NCBI RefSeq assembly: GCF_051020985.1 | Contig: NW_027475336.1 | Span: 1 to 64,000, forward strand | Source of the DNA: Nomia melanderi | Lineage: Eukaryota; Arthropoda; Insecta; Hymenoptera; Halictidae | Direction of reading: 5' to 3' | Length of the DNA: 64,000 nt | Part shown: one piece after another, positions 38,420 to 50,890 of the stretch | Position numbering within the stretch: position 1 is the stretch's first letter | How the letters are laid out: the number at the start of each line of letters is the position of its first letter | The notes under the pieces: generated by a model | Told to the model about the DNA's origin: nothing | The model's input: only the letters and a program-made list of their open reading frames with translations | The model's database searches: none | Made by a program: the position numbers and the translations under genes

Positions 38420-41400
38420 GTGCATTGTCTGTTGGAGGACCTGGCACATGAATCTGTGCTGCGGGAACGATCGCGGACCACCAGGGGCGAAGAAAACCAC
38501 CGTCTCATGGGTCCGGACACTCAGGGTCAGGGAAAAATCAAATATGTATCTGGTGATATCTCGGGTACTATTACAGATAGCGCGATAAATCAAAGTGCAT
38601 TGTCTGCAGGAGGCCCTGAGGCATGAATCTGTGCAGCGGGATCTACCTCGGAACAACAGGAGCCAAGAAAACCACCGTCTCATGGGGCCGGACACTCAGG
38701 GTCAGGGAAAAATCCAATATGTATCTGGTGATATCTCGGGTGCTATTAGAGATAGCGCATTAAATCAAAGTGCATTGCCTGTAGGAGGACCTTGCGCATG
38801 CATCTGTGCAGAAGGAACGACATCGGACCACCAGAGGCCGAGAAAATTACTGATTTTCGGTATCCGCCACCCAAGGACATGTAAAAATCCAGCATATATC
38901 TGGTGATATCTCGGGTGCTGTTACAAATAGCGCGGTATATCAAAGTGCATGTCTGCAGGAGGCCCTGGCGCATGAATCTGTGCAGCGGGAACGACCTCGG
39001 ACCACCAGGGGCCGAGAAAACCACCGTCTCATGGGGCCGGACGCTCGGGGTCAGGGAAAAATCCAATATATATCTGGTGATATCTCAGGTGCTGCTACAG
39101 ATATCGCATCAAATCAAAGTGCATTGACTGTAGGAGGCCCTGGCGCATGAATGTGAGCAGCGGGACCGACCTCGGACCGCTAGGGGCCCAGAAAACCACC
39201 GACACATGGGGCCGGACACTCAGGGTCAGGGAAAAATCCAATATATATCTAGTGATATCTCGGGTGCTATTAGAGATAGCGCAATAAATCAAAGTGCGTT
39301 GACTGCAGTAGGCCTTGGCGCATGAATTTGTGCATGGGAACGACCTGGGACCACCAGGGGCCTAGAAAATTGCAGATTTTCGGTATCCGTCACCAAAGGT
39401 CATTTAAAAATCCAGTATATATCTGATTATATCTCGGGTAATATTAGAGATAGTGCAATAAGTCAAAGTGAATAATCTGCAGGAGGCCCTGGCGCATAAA
39501 TCTGTGCAGCAGGAACGACCTCGGACCACAGAGGGCCGAGAAAACCACCGACTCATGGGGCCGGACACACAGGATCAGTGAAAAATATAGCATAAATCCG
39601 GTGATAGCTCGGGTGCTATTAGAGATAGCGCGATAAATCACCGTGCATTGCCTGTAGGAGGCCCTGGCGCATGAATCTGTGCAGCGGGAACGACTACGGA
39701 CAACCAGGGGCCGAGAAAACCACCGTCACGTGGGGCCAGACACTCAGGGTCAGGGAAAAATCCAATATATACCTAGCGATATCTCGGGTGCTATTAGAGA
39801 TAGCGCAATAAACCAAAGTAAATTATCTGCAGGGGAACTGGCGCATGAATCTGTGCAGCGGGAACGACCTCGGACTACCAGGGGCCGAGAAAACCACCGA
39901 CACATGGGGCCGGACTGTCAGGGTCAGGGAAAAATCCAATATATATCTGGTGATATCTCGGGTGATATTAGAGATAGCGCAATAAATCAAAGTGCCCTGT
40001 CTGTAGGAGGCCCTGGCGAATGAATCTGTGCAGCGGGATCGTCCTCGGACCACCAGGGGCCGAGAAAATCACCGTCTCATGGGGCCGGACACTCAGGGTC
40101 AGGGCAAAATCCAATATATATCTGGTGATATCTCGGGTGCTATGAGAGATAGCGCAATAAAGCAAAGTGAATTATCTGCAGGGGACCTGGCGCATGAATC
40201 TGTGCAGCGGGAACGACCTCGGACTACCAGGGGCCGAGAAAACCACCGACACATGGGGCCGGACTGTCAGGGTCAGGGAAAAATCCAATATATCTGGTGA
40301 TATCTCGGGTGCTACTAGAGATAGCGCAATAAATCAAATTGTATTGTCTGTAGGAGGCCCTGGCGCATGAATATGTGCAGCGGGAACGACCTCGGACCAC
40401 CATGGGCCGAGAAAACTACCGTCTTATGGGGCCGGACACTCACAGTCAGGGAAAAATCCAATATATATCTGGTGATATCTCGGGTGCTACTAGAGATAGC
40501 GCAATAAACCAAAGTGCATTGTCTGCAGGAGGCCCTGGCGCATGAATCTGTGCAGCGGGAACGACCTCGGACCACCAGGGGCCGAGAAAACCACCGTCTC
40601 ATGGAGTCGGACACTCAGGGTCAGGGAAAAATCCAACATATATCTTGTGATATCTCGGGTGCTATTACAGATAGCGCAATAAATCAAAGTGTATTGTCTG
40701 TAGGAAGCCCTGACGCATGAATCTGTGCAGCGGGATCGACCTCGGACCACCAGGGTCCGAGAAAATCACCGTCTCATGGGGACGGACTGCCCGGCTCAGG
40801 GAAAAATCCAACATATATCTGGTGATATCTCGGGTGCTATTACAGATAGCGCAATAAATCAAAGTGCATTTTCCGTATGAGGCCCTTGCGCATGAATCTG
40901 TGCCGCGGGAACGACCTCGGACCACCAGGGGTCGAGATAATCACCGTCTCATGGGGCCGGACTGCCAGGGTCAGGGAAAAATCCAATATATATCTGGTGA
41001 TATCTCGGGTGCTATTAGAGATAGCGCAATAAACCAAAGTGAATTATCCGCAGGGGGCCCTGGCGCATGAATCTTTGCAGCGGGAACGACCTCGGACCAC
41101 CAGGGGCCGAGAAAACCACCGTCTCATGGGGTCGGACACTCAGGGTCAGGGAAAAATCCAATATATATCTGGTGATATCTAGGGTGCTATTACAGATAGC
41201 GCAATAAATCACAGTGCATAGGTCTGCAGGAGGCCCTAGCGCATGAATCTGTGCAGCGGGAACGACTTCGGACCACCAGGGGCCGAGAAAATCACCGTCT
41301 CATGGGGCCGGACTGTCAGGGTCAGGGAAAAATCCAATATATATCTGGTGATATCTCGGGTGCAATTAGATATAGCGCAATATATAGAAGTGCATTGTCT

Positions 41401-42319
41401 GCAGGAGGCCCTAGCGCATGAATCTGTGCAGCAGGAACGACCTCGGACCACCAGGGGCCGAGAAAACTACCGTCTCATGTGCCCGGACACTCAGGGTCAG
41501 GGAAAAATCCAATATATATCTGGTGATATCTCGGGTGCTATTAGAGATAGCGCAATAAATCGAAGTGCATTGTCTCTAGTAGGCACTGGCGAATGAATCT
41601 GTGCAGCGGGATCGACCTCGGACCAGCAGGCGCCGAGAAAATTACAGATATTCGGAATCCGTCACCCAAGGTCAAGTAAAAATCCACCATATATCTGGTG
41701 ATAACTCGGGTGCTATTACAGATAGTGCAATAAACAAAAGTGAATTATCTGTAGGGGGCCCTGGCGCATGAATCTGTGCAGCGGGATCGACATCGGACCA
41801 CGACGGACCGAGAAGACCACCGACACATGGGGCCGGACACTCAGGGTCGGGGAAAAATTCAATATATATCTGGTGATATCTCGGGTGCTCTTACAGATAG
41901 CGCACTAAACCAAAGTGAATTATCTGCAGGGGGCCCTGGTGCATGAATCTGTGCAGCGGGGCCGACCTCGGACAACCAGGGGCCGAGAAAACCACCGACA
42001 CATGGGGCCGGACACTCAGGGTCAGGGAACAATCCAATATATATCAGGTGATATCTCGGGTGCTATTAGAGATAGCGCAATAAATCAAAGTGCATTGTCA
42101 GTAGGAGGCCCTGGCGCAAGAACCTGTGCAGCGGGTACGACCTCGGACCACCAGGGGCCGAGAAAACCACCGTCACATGGGGCCGGACACTCAGGGTCAG
42201 GGAAAAATCCAATATATATCTGGCGATATCTCGGGTGATATTAGATATAGCGCAATAATCCAAAGTGAATTATCTGCAGGAGGCCCTGGCGCATGAATCT
42301 GTGCACCGGGAACGACCTC

Positions 42320-42970
42320 GGACCACCAGGCGCCGAGAAAATTACAGATATTCGGAATCCGTCACCCAAGGTCAAGTAAAAATCCAGCATATATCTGGTG
42401 ATATCTCGGGTGCTATTACACATAGCGCAATAAATCAAAGTGCATTTTCCGTATGAGGCCCTTGCGCATGAATCTGTGCCGCGGGAACGACCTCGGACCA
42501 CCAGGGGTCGAGATAATCACCGTCTCATGGGGCCGGACTGCCAGGGTCAGGGAAAAATCCAATATATATCTGGTGATATCTCGGGTGGTATTAGAGACAG
42601 CGCAATAAATCAAAGTGAATTATCTGCAGGGGGCCCTGTCGCATGAATCTGTGCAGCGGGATCCACCTCGGGCCACGAGGGACCGAGAAAACCACCGAAA
42701 CATGGGGCCGGGCACTCAGGGTCAGGGAAAAATCCAATATATATCTGGTGATATCTCGGGTGCTATTAGAGATAGCGCAATAAACCAAAGTGAATTATCC
42801 GCAGGGGGCCCTGGCGCATGAATCTTTGCAGCGGGAACGACCTCGGACCGCCAGGGGCCGAGAAAACCACCGTCTCATGGGGTCGGACACTCAGGGTCAG
42901 GGAAAAATCCAATATATATCTGGTGATATCTAGGGTGCTATTACAGATAGCGCAATAAATCAAAGTGCAT
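42320..42970 (+). repeat. Segment duplicated at a step of 1,051 bp, left copy
   Basis: About 650 bp with a B core, 'attttccgtatgaggccctt', 'gtgccgcgggaacg', 'ggtcgagataatcaccg', 'gggatccacctcgg' and 'catggggccgggcac'. It returns at 43,371-44,021, six monomers plus one base later, almost unchanged. An older relative of part of it lies at 40,860-41,220. Confidence 0.85.
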
Positions 42971-43370
42971 AGGTCTGCAGGAGGCCCTAGCGCATGAATC
43001 TGTGCAGCGGGAACGACTTCGGACCACCAGGGGCCGAGAAAATCACCGTCTCATGGGGCCGGACTGCCAGGGTCAGGGAAAAATCCAATATATATCTGGT
43101 GATATCTCGGGTGCTATTAGAGATAGCGCAATAAATCAAAGTGAATTATCTGCAGGGGGCCCTGTAGCATGAATCTGTGCAGCGGGATCGACCTCGGAAC
43201 ACCAGGCGCCGAGAAAATTACAGATATTCGGAATCCGTCACCCAAGGTCAAGTAAAAATCCAGCATATATCTGGTGATACCTCGTGTGCTATTACAGATA
43301 GTGCAATAAATCAAAGTGCATTGTCTGTAGGAGGCACTGGCGAATGAATCTGTGCAGCGGGATCGACCTC

Positions 43371-44021
43371 GGACCACCAGGCGCCGAGAAAATTACAGAT
43401 ATTCGGAATCCGTCACCCAAGGTCAAGTAAAAATCCAGCATATATCTGGTGATATCTCGGGTGCTATTACACATAGCGCAATAAATCAAAGTGCATTTTC
43501 CGTATGAGGCCCTTGCGCATGAATCTGTGCCGCGGGAACGACCTCGGACCACCAGGGGTCGAGATAATCACCGTCTCATGGGGCCGGACTGCCAGGGTCA
43601 GGGAAAAATCCAATATATATCTGGTGATATCTCGGGTGGTATTAGAGACAGCGCAATAAATCAAAGTGAATTATCTGCAGGGGGCCCTGTCGCATGAATC
43701 TGTGCAGCGGGATCCACCTCGGACCACGAGGGACCGAGAAAACCACCGAAACATGGGGCCGTGCACTCAGGGTCAGGGAAAAATCCAATATATATCTGGT
43801 GATATCTCGGGTGCTATTAGAGATAGCGCAATAAACCAAAGTGAATTATCCGCAGGGGGCCCTGGCGCATGAATCTTTGCAGCGGGAACGACCTCGGACC
43901 ACCAGGGGCCGAGAAAACCACCGTCTCATGGGGTCGGACACTCAGGGTCAGGGAAAAATCCAATATATATCTGGTGATATCTAGGGTGCTATTACAGATA
44001 GCGCAATAAATCAAAGTGCAT
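43371..44021 (+). repeat. Segment duplicated at a step of 1,051 bp, right copy
   Basis: Right copy of 42,320-42,970. Differences are few ('ggaccacgagg' for 'ggccacgagg', 'gtgcactc' for 'gggcactc'). The one-base offset comes from 'gcataggtctgcagg' against 'gcattgtctgcagg' in neighbouring monomers. Confidence 0.85.
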
Positions 44022-45060
44022 TGTCTGCAGGAGGCCCTAGCGCATGAATCTGTGCAGCGGGAACGACTTCGGACCACCAGGGGCCGAGAAAATCACCGTC
44101 TCATGGGGCCGGACTGTCAGGGTCAGGGAAAATTCAATATATATCTGGTGATATCTCGGGTGCAATTAGAGATAGCGCAATATATAAAAGTGCATTGTCT
44201 GCAGGAGGCCCTAGCGCATGAATCTGTGCAGCAGGAACGACCTCGGACCACCAGGGGCCGAGAAAACTACCGTCTCATGTGCCCGGACACTCAGGGTCAG
44301 GGAAAAATCCAATATATATCTGGTGATATCTCGGGTGCTATTAGAGATAGCGCAATAAATCAAAGTGCATTGTCTGAAGCAGGCCCTAGTGCATGAATCT
44401 GTGCAGCGGGATCGACCTCGGACCACCAGGGGTCGAGAAAACCACCGAAACATGGGGCCGGGCACTCAGGGTCAGGGAAAAATCCAATATATATCTGGTG
44501 ATATCTCGGGTGCTATTAGAGATAGCGCAATAAATCAAAGTGCATTGTCTGCAGGAGGCCCTAGCGCATGAATCTGTACAGCGGGAACGACCTCGGACTA
44601 CCAGGGGCCGAGAAAATCACCGTCTCATTGGGCCGGACTGTCAGGGTCAGGGAAAAATCCAATATATATCTGGTGATATCTCGGGTGCAATTAGAGATAG
44701 CGCAATATATAAAAGTGCATTGTCTGCAGGAGGCCCTAGCGCATGAATCTGTGCAGCAGGAACGACCTCGGACCACCAGGGGCCGAGAAAACTACCGTCT
44801 CATGTACCCGGACACTCAGGGTCAGGGAAAAATCCAATATATATCTGGTGATATCTCGGGTGCTATTAGAGATAGCGCAATAAATCAAAGTGCATTGTCT
44901 GAAGGAGGCCCTAGTGCATGAATCTGTGCAGCGGGATCGACCTCGGACCACCAGGGGTCGAGAAAACTACCGAAACATGGGGCCGGGCACTCAGGGTCAG
45001 GGAAAAATCCAATATATATCTGGTGATATCTCGGGTGCTATTAGAGATAGCGCAATAAAT
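44010..45060 (+). repeat. Two tandem copies of a 3-monomer unit (525 bp)
   Basis: Three successive monomers differ from each other: one with 'gtctgcaggaggccctagcg' and 'aaaatcaccgtctcat', one with 'aatatataaaagtgc' before 'gcatgaatctgtgcagcagg' and 'catgtgcccgg' or 'catgtacccgg', and one with 'gaggccctagtgcatg' and 'ccaccgaaacatgg'. The trio repeats in the same order 525 bp later. Parts of the trio recur at 45,770-46,140 and inside the 13-mer repeat near 47,870-48,240 and 50,145-50,515. Confidence 0.85.
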
Positions 45061-45466
45061 CAACGTGCATTGTCTGCAGGAGGCCCTGGCGCAAGAACCT
45101 GTGCAGCGGGTACGACCTCGGACCACCAGGGGCCGAGAAAACCACCGACACATGGGGCCGGACACTCAGGGTCAGGGAAAAATCCAATATATATCTGGTG
45201 ATATCTCGGGTGCTATTAGATATAGCGCAATAATCCAAAGTGAATTATCTGCAGGAGGCCCTGGCGCATGAATCTGTGCACCGGGAACGACCTCGGACCA
45301 CCCGGGGCCGAGAAAACCACCGTCTCATGGGGCCGGACACTCAGGGTCAGGGAAAAATCCAATATATAACTGGTGATATCTCGGGTGCTATTAGAGATAG
45401 CGCAATAAACCAAAGTGAATTGTCTGCAGGGGACGCTGGCGCATGAATCTGTGCAGCGGGAACGAC

Positions 45467-45487
45467 CTCGGACCACCAGGGGCCGAG
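45467..45487. other. GC-rich dyad, present in most monomers (example)
   Basis: CTCGG at 45,467-45,471 and CCGAG at 45,483-45,487 are reverse complements separated by 11 bases, and two inner C-G pairs can extend the stem after one A-G mismatch. The same arms stand at unit positions 27-31 and 43-47 in most monomers. Common variants weaken single pairs ('ggtcgag', 'cttcgg'). Hairpin or cruciform formation is inferred. Confidence 0.65.
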
Positions 45488-45561
45488 AAAACCACCGAAA
45501 CATGGGGCCGGGCACTCAGGGTCAGGGAAAAATCCAATATATATCTGGTGATATCTCGGGT

Positions 45562-45576
45562 GCTATTACAGATAGC
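45562..45576. other. Second dyad GCTAT...ATAGC, present in most monomers (example)
   Basis: GCTAT and ATAGC flank a 5-base loop ('tacag' here, 'tagag' in others). In 'tagag' monomers a competing dyad, TATCTC with GAGATA (unit positions 112-117 and 129-134), is also perfect, so two alternative hairpins overlap. A recurrent variant changes both arms at once ('gggtcctattacagatctcg', for example near 30,345, 30,865, 32,265, 34,365, 37,165 and 38,214) without restoring the pairing. Confidence 0.6.
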
Positions 45577-46339
45577 GCAATAAATCAGAGTGGATTGTCT
45601 GTAGGAGGCCCTGGCGCATGAGGCTGCGCAGCGAGAACGACCTCGGACCACCAGGGGCCGAGAAAACCACCGTCTCATGGGGTCGGACTGTCAGGGTCAG
45701 GGAAAAATCCAATATATATCTGGTGATATCTCGGGTGCTATTAGAGATAGCGCAATAAATCAAAGTGCATTGTCTGCAGGAGGCCCTAGCGCATGAATAT
45801 GTGCAGCGGGAACGACTTCGGACCACCAGGGGCCGAGAAAATCACCGTCTCATGGGGCCGGACTGTCAGGGTCAGGGAAAAATCCAATATATATCTGGTG
45901 ATATCTCGGGTGCAATTAGAGATAGCGCAATAAATAAAAGTGCATTGTCTGCAGGAGGCCCTAGCGCATGAATCTGTGCAGCAGGAACGACCTCGGACCA
46001 CCAGGGGCCGAGAAAACTACCGTCTCATGTGCCCGGACACTCAGGGTCAGGGAAAAATCCAATATATATCTGGTGATATCTCGGGTGCTATTAGAGATAG
46101 CGCAATAAATCAAAGTGCATTGTCTGCAGGAGGCCCTAGCGCATGAATCTGTACAGCGGGAACGACCTCGGACCACCAGTGCCCGAGAAAATCACCGTCT
46201 CATGGGGTCGGACTGTCAGAGTCAGGGAAAAATCCTATATATATCTGGTGATATCTCTGGTGCTATTACAGATAGCGCACTAAACAAAATTGAATTATCT
46301 GTAGGGGGCCCTGGCGCATGAATCTGTGCAGCGGGATCG

Positions 46340-48615
46340 ACATCGGACCACGACGGACCGAGAAAACTACCGACACATGGGGCCGGACACTCAGGGTCGG
46401 GGAAAAATTCAATATATATCTGGTGATATCTCGGGTGCTCTTACAGATAGCGCACTAAACCAAAGTGAATTATCTGCAGGGGGCCCTGGTGCATGAATTT
46501 GTGCAGCGGGGACGACCTCGGACCACCAGGGGCCGAGAAAACTACCGTCTCATGGGGCGGGACTCTCAGGGTCAGGGAAAAATCCAATATATATCTGGTG
46601 ATATCTCGGGTGCTACTAGAGATAGCGCAATAAACCAAAGTGCATTGTCTGCAGGAGGCCCTGGCGCATGAATCTGTGCAGCGGGAACGACCTCGGACCA
46701 CCAGGGGCCGAGAAAACCACCGTCTCATGGAGTCGGACACTCAGGGTCAGGGAAAAATCCAACATATATATTGTGATATCTCGGGTGCTATTATAGATAG
46801 CGCAATAAATCAGAGTGCATTGTCCGTATGAGGCACTTGCGCATGAATCTGTGCTGCGGGAACGACCTCGGACCACCAGGGGTCGAGATAATCACCGTCT
46901 CATGGGGCCGGACTGCCAGGGTCAGGGAAAAATCCAATATATATCTGGTGATATCTCGGGTGCTATTAGAGATGGCGCAGTAAATCAAAGTGAATTATCT
47001 GCAAGGGGCCCTGTAGCATGAATCTGTGCAGTGGGATCGACCTCGGACCACCAGGCGCCGAGAAAATTACAGATATTCGGAATCCGTCACCCAAGGTCAA
47101 GTAAAAGTCCACCATATATCTGGTGATACCTCGGGTGCTATTACAGATAGTGCAATAAATCAAACTGCATTGTCTGCAGGGGGCCCTGTAGCATGAATCT
47201 GTGCAGCGGGATAGACCTCGGACCACCAGGCGCCGAGAAAATTACAGATATTCGGAATCCGTCACCCAAGGTCAAGGAAAAATCCAGCATATATCTGGTG
47301 ATATCTCGGGTGCTATTACAGATAGCGCAATAAATCAAAGTGCATTTTCCGTATGAGGCCCTTGCGCATGAATCTATCCCGCGGGAACGACCTCGGACCA
47401 CCAGGGGTCGAGATAATCACCGTCTCATGGGGCCGGACTGCCAGGGTCAGGGAAAAATCCAATATATATCTGGTGATATCTCGGGTGCTATTAGAGAGAG
47501 CGCAATAAATCAAAGTGAATGATCTGCAGGGGGCCCTGTCGCATGAATCTGTGCAGCGGGATCCACCTCGGACCACGAGGGACCGAGAAAACCACCGAAA
47601 CATGGGGCCGGGCACTCAGGGTCAGGGAAAAATCCAATATATATCTGGTGATATCTCGGGTGCTATTAGAGATAGCGCAATAAACCAAAGTCAATTATCC
47701 GCAGGGGGCCCTGGCGCATGAATCTTTGCAGCGGGAACGACCTCGGACCACCAGGGGCCGAGAAAACCACCGTCTCATGGGGTCGGACTGTCAGGGTCAG
47801 GGAAAATTCCAATATATATCTGGTGATATCTCGGGTGCTATTAGAGATAGCGCAATAAATCAAAGTGCATAGTCTGCAGGAGGCCCTAGCGCATGAATCT
47901 GTGCAGCAGGAACGACTTCGGACCACCAGGGGCCGAGAAAATCACCGTCTCATGGGGCCGGACTGTCAGGGTCAGGGAAAAATCCAATATATATCTGGTG
48001 ATATCTCGGGTGCAATTAGAGATAGCGCAATAAATAAAAGTGCATTGTCTGCAGGAGGCCCTAGCGCATGAATCTGTGCAGCAGGAACGACCTCGGACCA
48101 CCAGGGGCCGAGAAAACTACCGTCTCATGTGCCCGGACACTCAGGGTCAGGGAAAAATCCAATATATATCTGGTGATATCTCGGGTGCTATTAGAGATAG
48201 CGCAATAAATCAAAGTGCATTGTCTGCAGGAGGCCCTAGCGCATGAATCTGTGCAGCGGGATCGACCTCGGACCACCAGGGGTCGAGAAAACCACCGAAA
48301 CATGGGGCCGGGCACACAGGGTCAGGGAAAAATCCAATATATATCTGGTGATATCTCGGGTGCTATTAGAGATAGCGCAATAAATCAACGTGCATTGTCT
48401 GCAGGAGGCCATAGCGCATGAATCTGTACAGCGGGAACGACCTCGGACCACCAGTGCCCGAGAAAATCACCGTCTCATGGGGCCGGACACTCAGGGTCAG
48501 GGAAAAATCCAATATATATCTGGTGATATCTCGGGTGCTATTAGAGATAGCGCAATAAGTCAAAGTGCATTGTCTGTAGTAGGCACAGGCGAATGAATCT
48601 GCGCAGCGGGATCGA
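46340..48615 (+). repeat. 13-monomer higher-order repeat (2,275 bp), copy 1
   Basis: From about 46,340 the sequence matches the sequence 2,275 bp downstream, monomer by monomer. This copy differs from copy 2 at scattered sites, for example 'gaatctatcccgcggg' against 'gaatctatgccgcagg' (47,370 and 49,645) and 'gaatgatctgcagg' against 'gaattatctgcagg' (47,520 and 49,795). The left limit is approximate: upstream of it the best match is 2,100 bp away (45,770-46,200 with 47,870-48,300), that is 12 monomers. Confidence 0.88.
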
Positions 48616-50890
48616 CCTCGGACCACGACGGACCGAGAAAACCACCCACACATGGGGCCGGACACTCAGGGTCGGGGAAAAATTCAATATATATCTGGTG
48701 ATATCACGGGTGCTCTTACAGATAGCGCACTAAACCAAAGTGAATTATCTGCAGGGGGCCCTGGTGCATGAATTTGTGCAGCGGGGACGACCTCGGACCA
48801 CCAGGGGCCGAGAAAACTACCGTCTCATGGGGCCGGACTCTCAGGGTCAGGGAAAAATCCAATATATATCTGGTGATATCTCGGGTGCTACTAGAGATAG
48901 CGCAATAAACCAAAGTGCATTGTCTGCAGGAGGCCCTGGCGCATGAATCTGTGCAGCGGGAACGACCTCGGACCACCAGGGGCCGAGAAAACCACCGTCT
49001 CATGGAGTCGGACACTCAGGGTCAGGGAAAAATCCAACATATATATTGTGATATCTCGGGTGCTATTATAGATAGCGCAATAAATCAAAGTGCATTGTCC
49101 GTATGAGGCACTTGCGCATGAATCTGTGCTGCGGGAACGACCTCGGACCACCAGGGGTCGAGATAATCACCGTCTCATGGGGCCGGACTGCCAGGGTCAG
49201 GGAAAAATCCAATATATATCTGGTGATATCTCGGGTGCTATTAGAGATAGCGCAGTAAATCAAAGTGAATTATCTGCAGGGGGCCCTGTAGCATGAATCT
49301 GTGCAGTGGGATCGACCTCGGACCACCAGGCGCCGAGAAAATTACAGATATTCGGAATCCGTCACCCAAGGTCAAGTAAAAGTCCACCATATATCTGGTG
49401 ATACCTCGGGTGCTATTACAGATAGTGCAATAAATCAAAGTGCATTGTCTGCAGGGGGCCCTGTAGCATGAATCTGTGCAGCGGGATAGACCTCGGACCA
49501 CCAGGCGCCGAGAAAATTACAGATATTCGGAATCCGTCACCCAAGGTCAAGGAAAAATCCAGCATATATCTGGTGATATCTCGGGTGCTATTACAGATAG
49601 CGCAATAAATCAAAGTGCATTTTCCGTATGAGGCCCTTGCGCATGAATCTATGCCGCAGGAACGACCTCGGACCACCAGGGGTCGAGATAATCACCGTCT
49701 CATGGGGCCGGACTGCCAGGGTCAGGGAAAAATCCAATATATATCTGGTGATATCTCGGGTGCTATTAGAGAGAGCGCAATAAATCAAAGTGAATTATCT
49801 GCAGGGGGCCCTGTCGCATGAATCTGTGCAGCGGGATCCACCTCGGACCACGAGGGACCGAGAAAACCACCGAAACATGGGGCCGGGCACTCAGGGTCAG
49901 GGAAAAATCCAATATATATCTGGTGATATCTCGGGTGCTATTAGAGATAGCGCAATAAACCAAAGTCAATTATCCGCAGGGGGCCCTGGCGCATGAATCT
50001 TTGCAGCGGGAACGACCTCGGACCACCAGGGGCCGAGAAAACCACCGTCTCATGGGGTCGGACTGTCAGGGTCAGGGAAAATTCCAATATATATCTGGTG
50101 ATATCTCGGGTGCTATTAGAGATAGCGCAATAAATCAAAGTGCATAGTCTGCAGGAGGCCCTAGCGCATGAATCTGTGCAGCAGGAACGACTTCGGACCA
50201 CCAGGGGCCGAGAAAATCACCGTCTCATGGGGCCGGACTGTCAGGGTCAGGGAAAAATCCAATATATATCTGGTGATATCTCGGGTGCAATTAGAGATAG
50301 CGCAATAAATAAAAGTGCATTGTCTGCAGGAGGCCCTAGCGCATGAATCTGTGCAGCAGGAACGACCTCGGACCACCAGGGGCCGAGAAAACTACCGTCT
50401 CATGTGCCCGGACACTCAGGGTCAGGGAAAAATCCAATATATATCTGGTGATATCTCGGGTGCTATTAGAGATAGCGCAATAAATCAAAGTGCATTGTCT
50501 GCAGGAGGCCCTAGCGCATGAATCTGTGCAGCGGGATCGACCTCGGACCACCAGGGGTCGAGAAAACCACCGAAACATGGGGCCGGGCACACAGGGTCAG
50601 GGAAAAATCCAATATATATCTGGTGATATCTCGGGTGCTATTAGAGATAGCGCAATAAATCAACGTGCATTGTCTGCAGGAGGCCATAGCGCATGAATCT
50701 GTACAGCGGGAACGACCTCGGACCACCAGTGCCCGAGAAAATCACCGTCTCATGGGGCCGGACACTCAGGGTCAGGGAAAAATCCAATATATATCTGGTG
50801 ATATCTCGGGTGCTATTAGAGATAGCGCAATAAGTCAAAGTGCATTGTCTGTAGTAGGCACAGGCGAATGAATCTGCGCAGCGGGATCGA
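48616..50890 (+). repeat. 13-monomer higher-order repeat (2,275 bp), copy 2
   Basis: Wherever I compared this copy with the sequence 2,275 bp downstream I found no difference, including rare features such as 'ggccatagcgcatg' (48,406 and 50,681), 'gtagtaggcacaggcgaatg', 'atatcacgggtgctc', 'catatatattgtgatatc' and 'aggcacttgcgcatg'. Each 13-mer contains two adjacent B-core monomers (near 49,335 and 49,510 here) among eleven A-type monomers. The high identity means recent amplification, or an assembly effect. Confidence 0.9.

Larger units (their letters stand above)
25311..39300 (+). repeat. Mixed-variant domain of the 175-bp array (core classes A, B, C)
   Basis: Monomers here differ mainly in a core at unit positions about 52-100. 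Class A reads 'ccaccg...catggggccgg' with 'cagggtcaggg'. Class B reads 'ttacagattttcgg' with 'caaggtcatgt' and 'agcatatatctgg'. Class C has an A-like left half, a B-like right half and its own 'ggatgtatctgatgatatc'. B cores lie near 25,195, 26,437, 27,650, 29,045, 30,630, 30,975, 31,675, 32,375, 33,955, 34,825, 34,998, 37,445, 38,845 and 39,375. C cores lie near 26,116, 26,291, 27,680, 28,915, 29,445, 31,190, 32,590, 32,942, 33,118, 33,992, 36,265, 36,790 and 37,490. No single higher-order period holds. Confidence 0.8.
45441..45615 (+). repeat. Representative 175-bp monomer (A core)
   Basis: Given as a reference unit because it is exactly 175 bp and close to consensus. In unit numbering: 1-10 'gcatgaatct', 27-47 GC-rich dyad, about 52-100 variable core, 110-115 GATATC, 122-136 second dyad, about 151-175 'tgcattgtctg' to 'gccctggc'. 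Its core has the 'ccaccgaaacatgg' subtype. Confidence 0.9.
39301..46340 (+). repeat. More uniform domain of the 175-bp array
   Basis: Most monomers here have an A core, often with 'ggactgtcagggtc' or 'ggactgccagggtc'. The B core is a distinct subfamily reading 'gatattcggaatccg' with 'aaggtcaagtaaaa' (near 41,645, 42,345, 43,216 and 43,396). C cores are absent. Monomers a base or two short include those with 'gcaggggaactggcg' (about 39,830), 'gcaggggacctggcg' (about 40,180) and 'ccaatatatctgg' (about 40,285). Confidence 0.8.
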
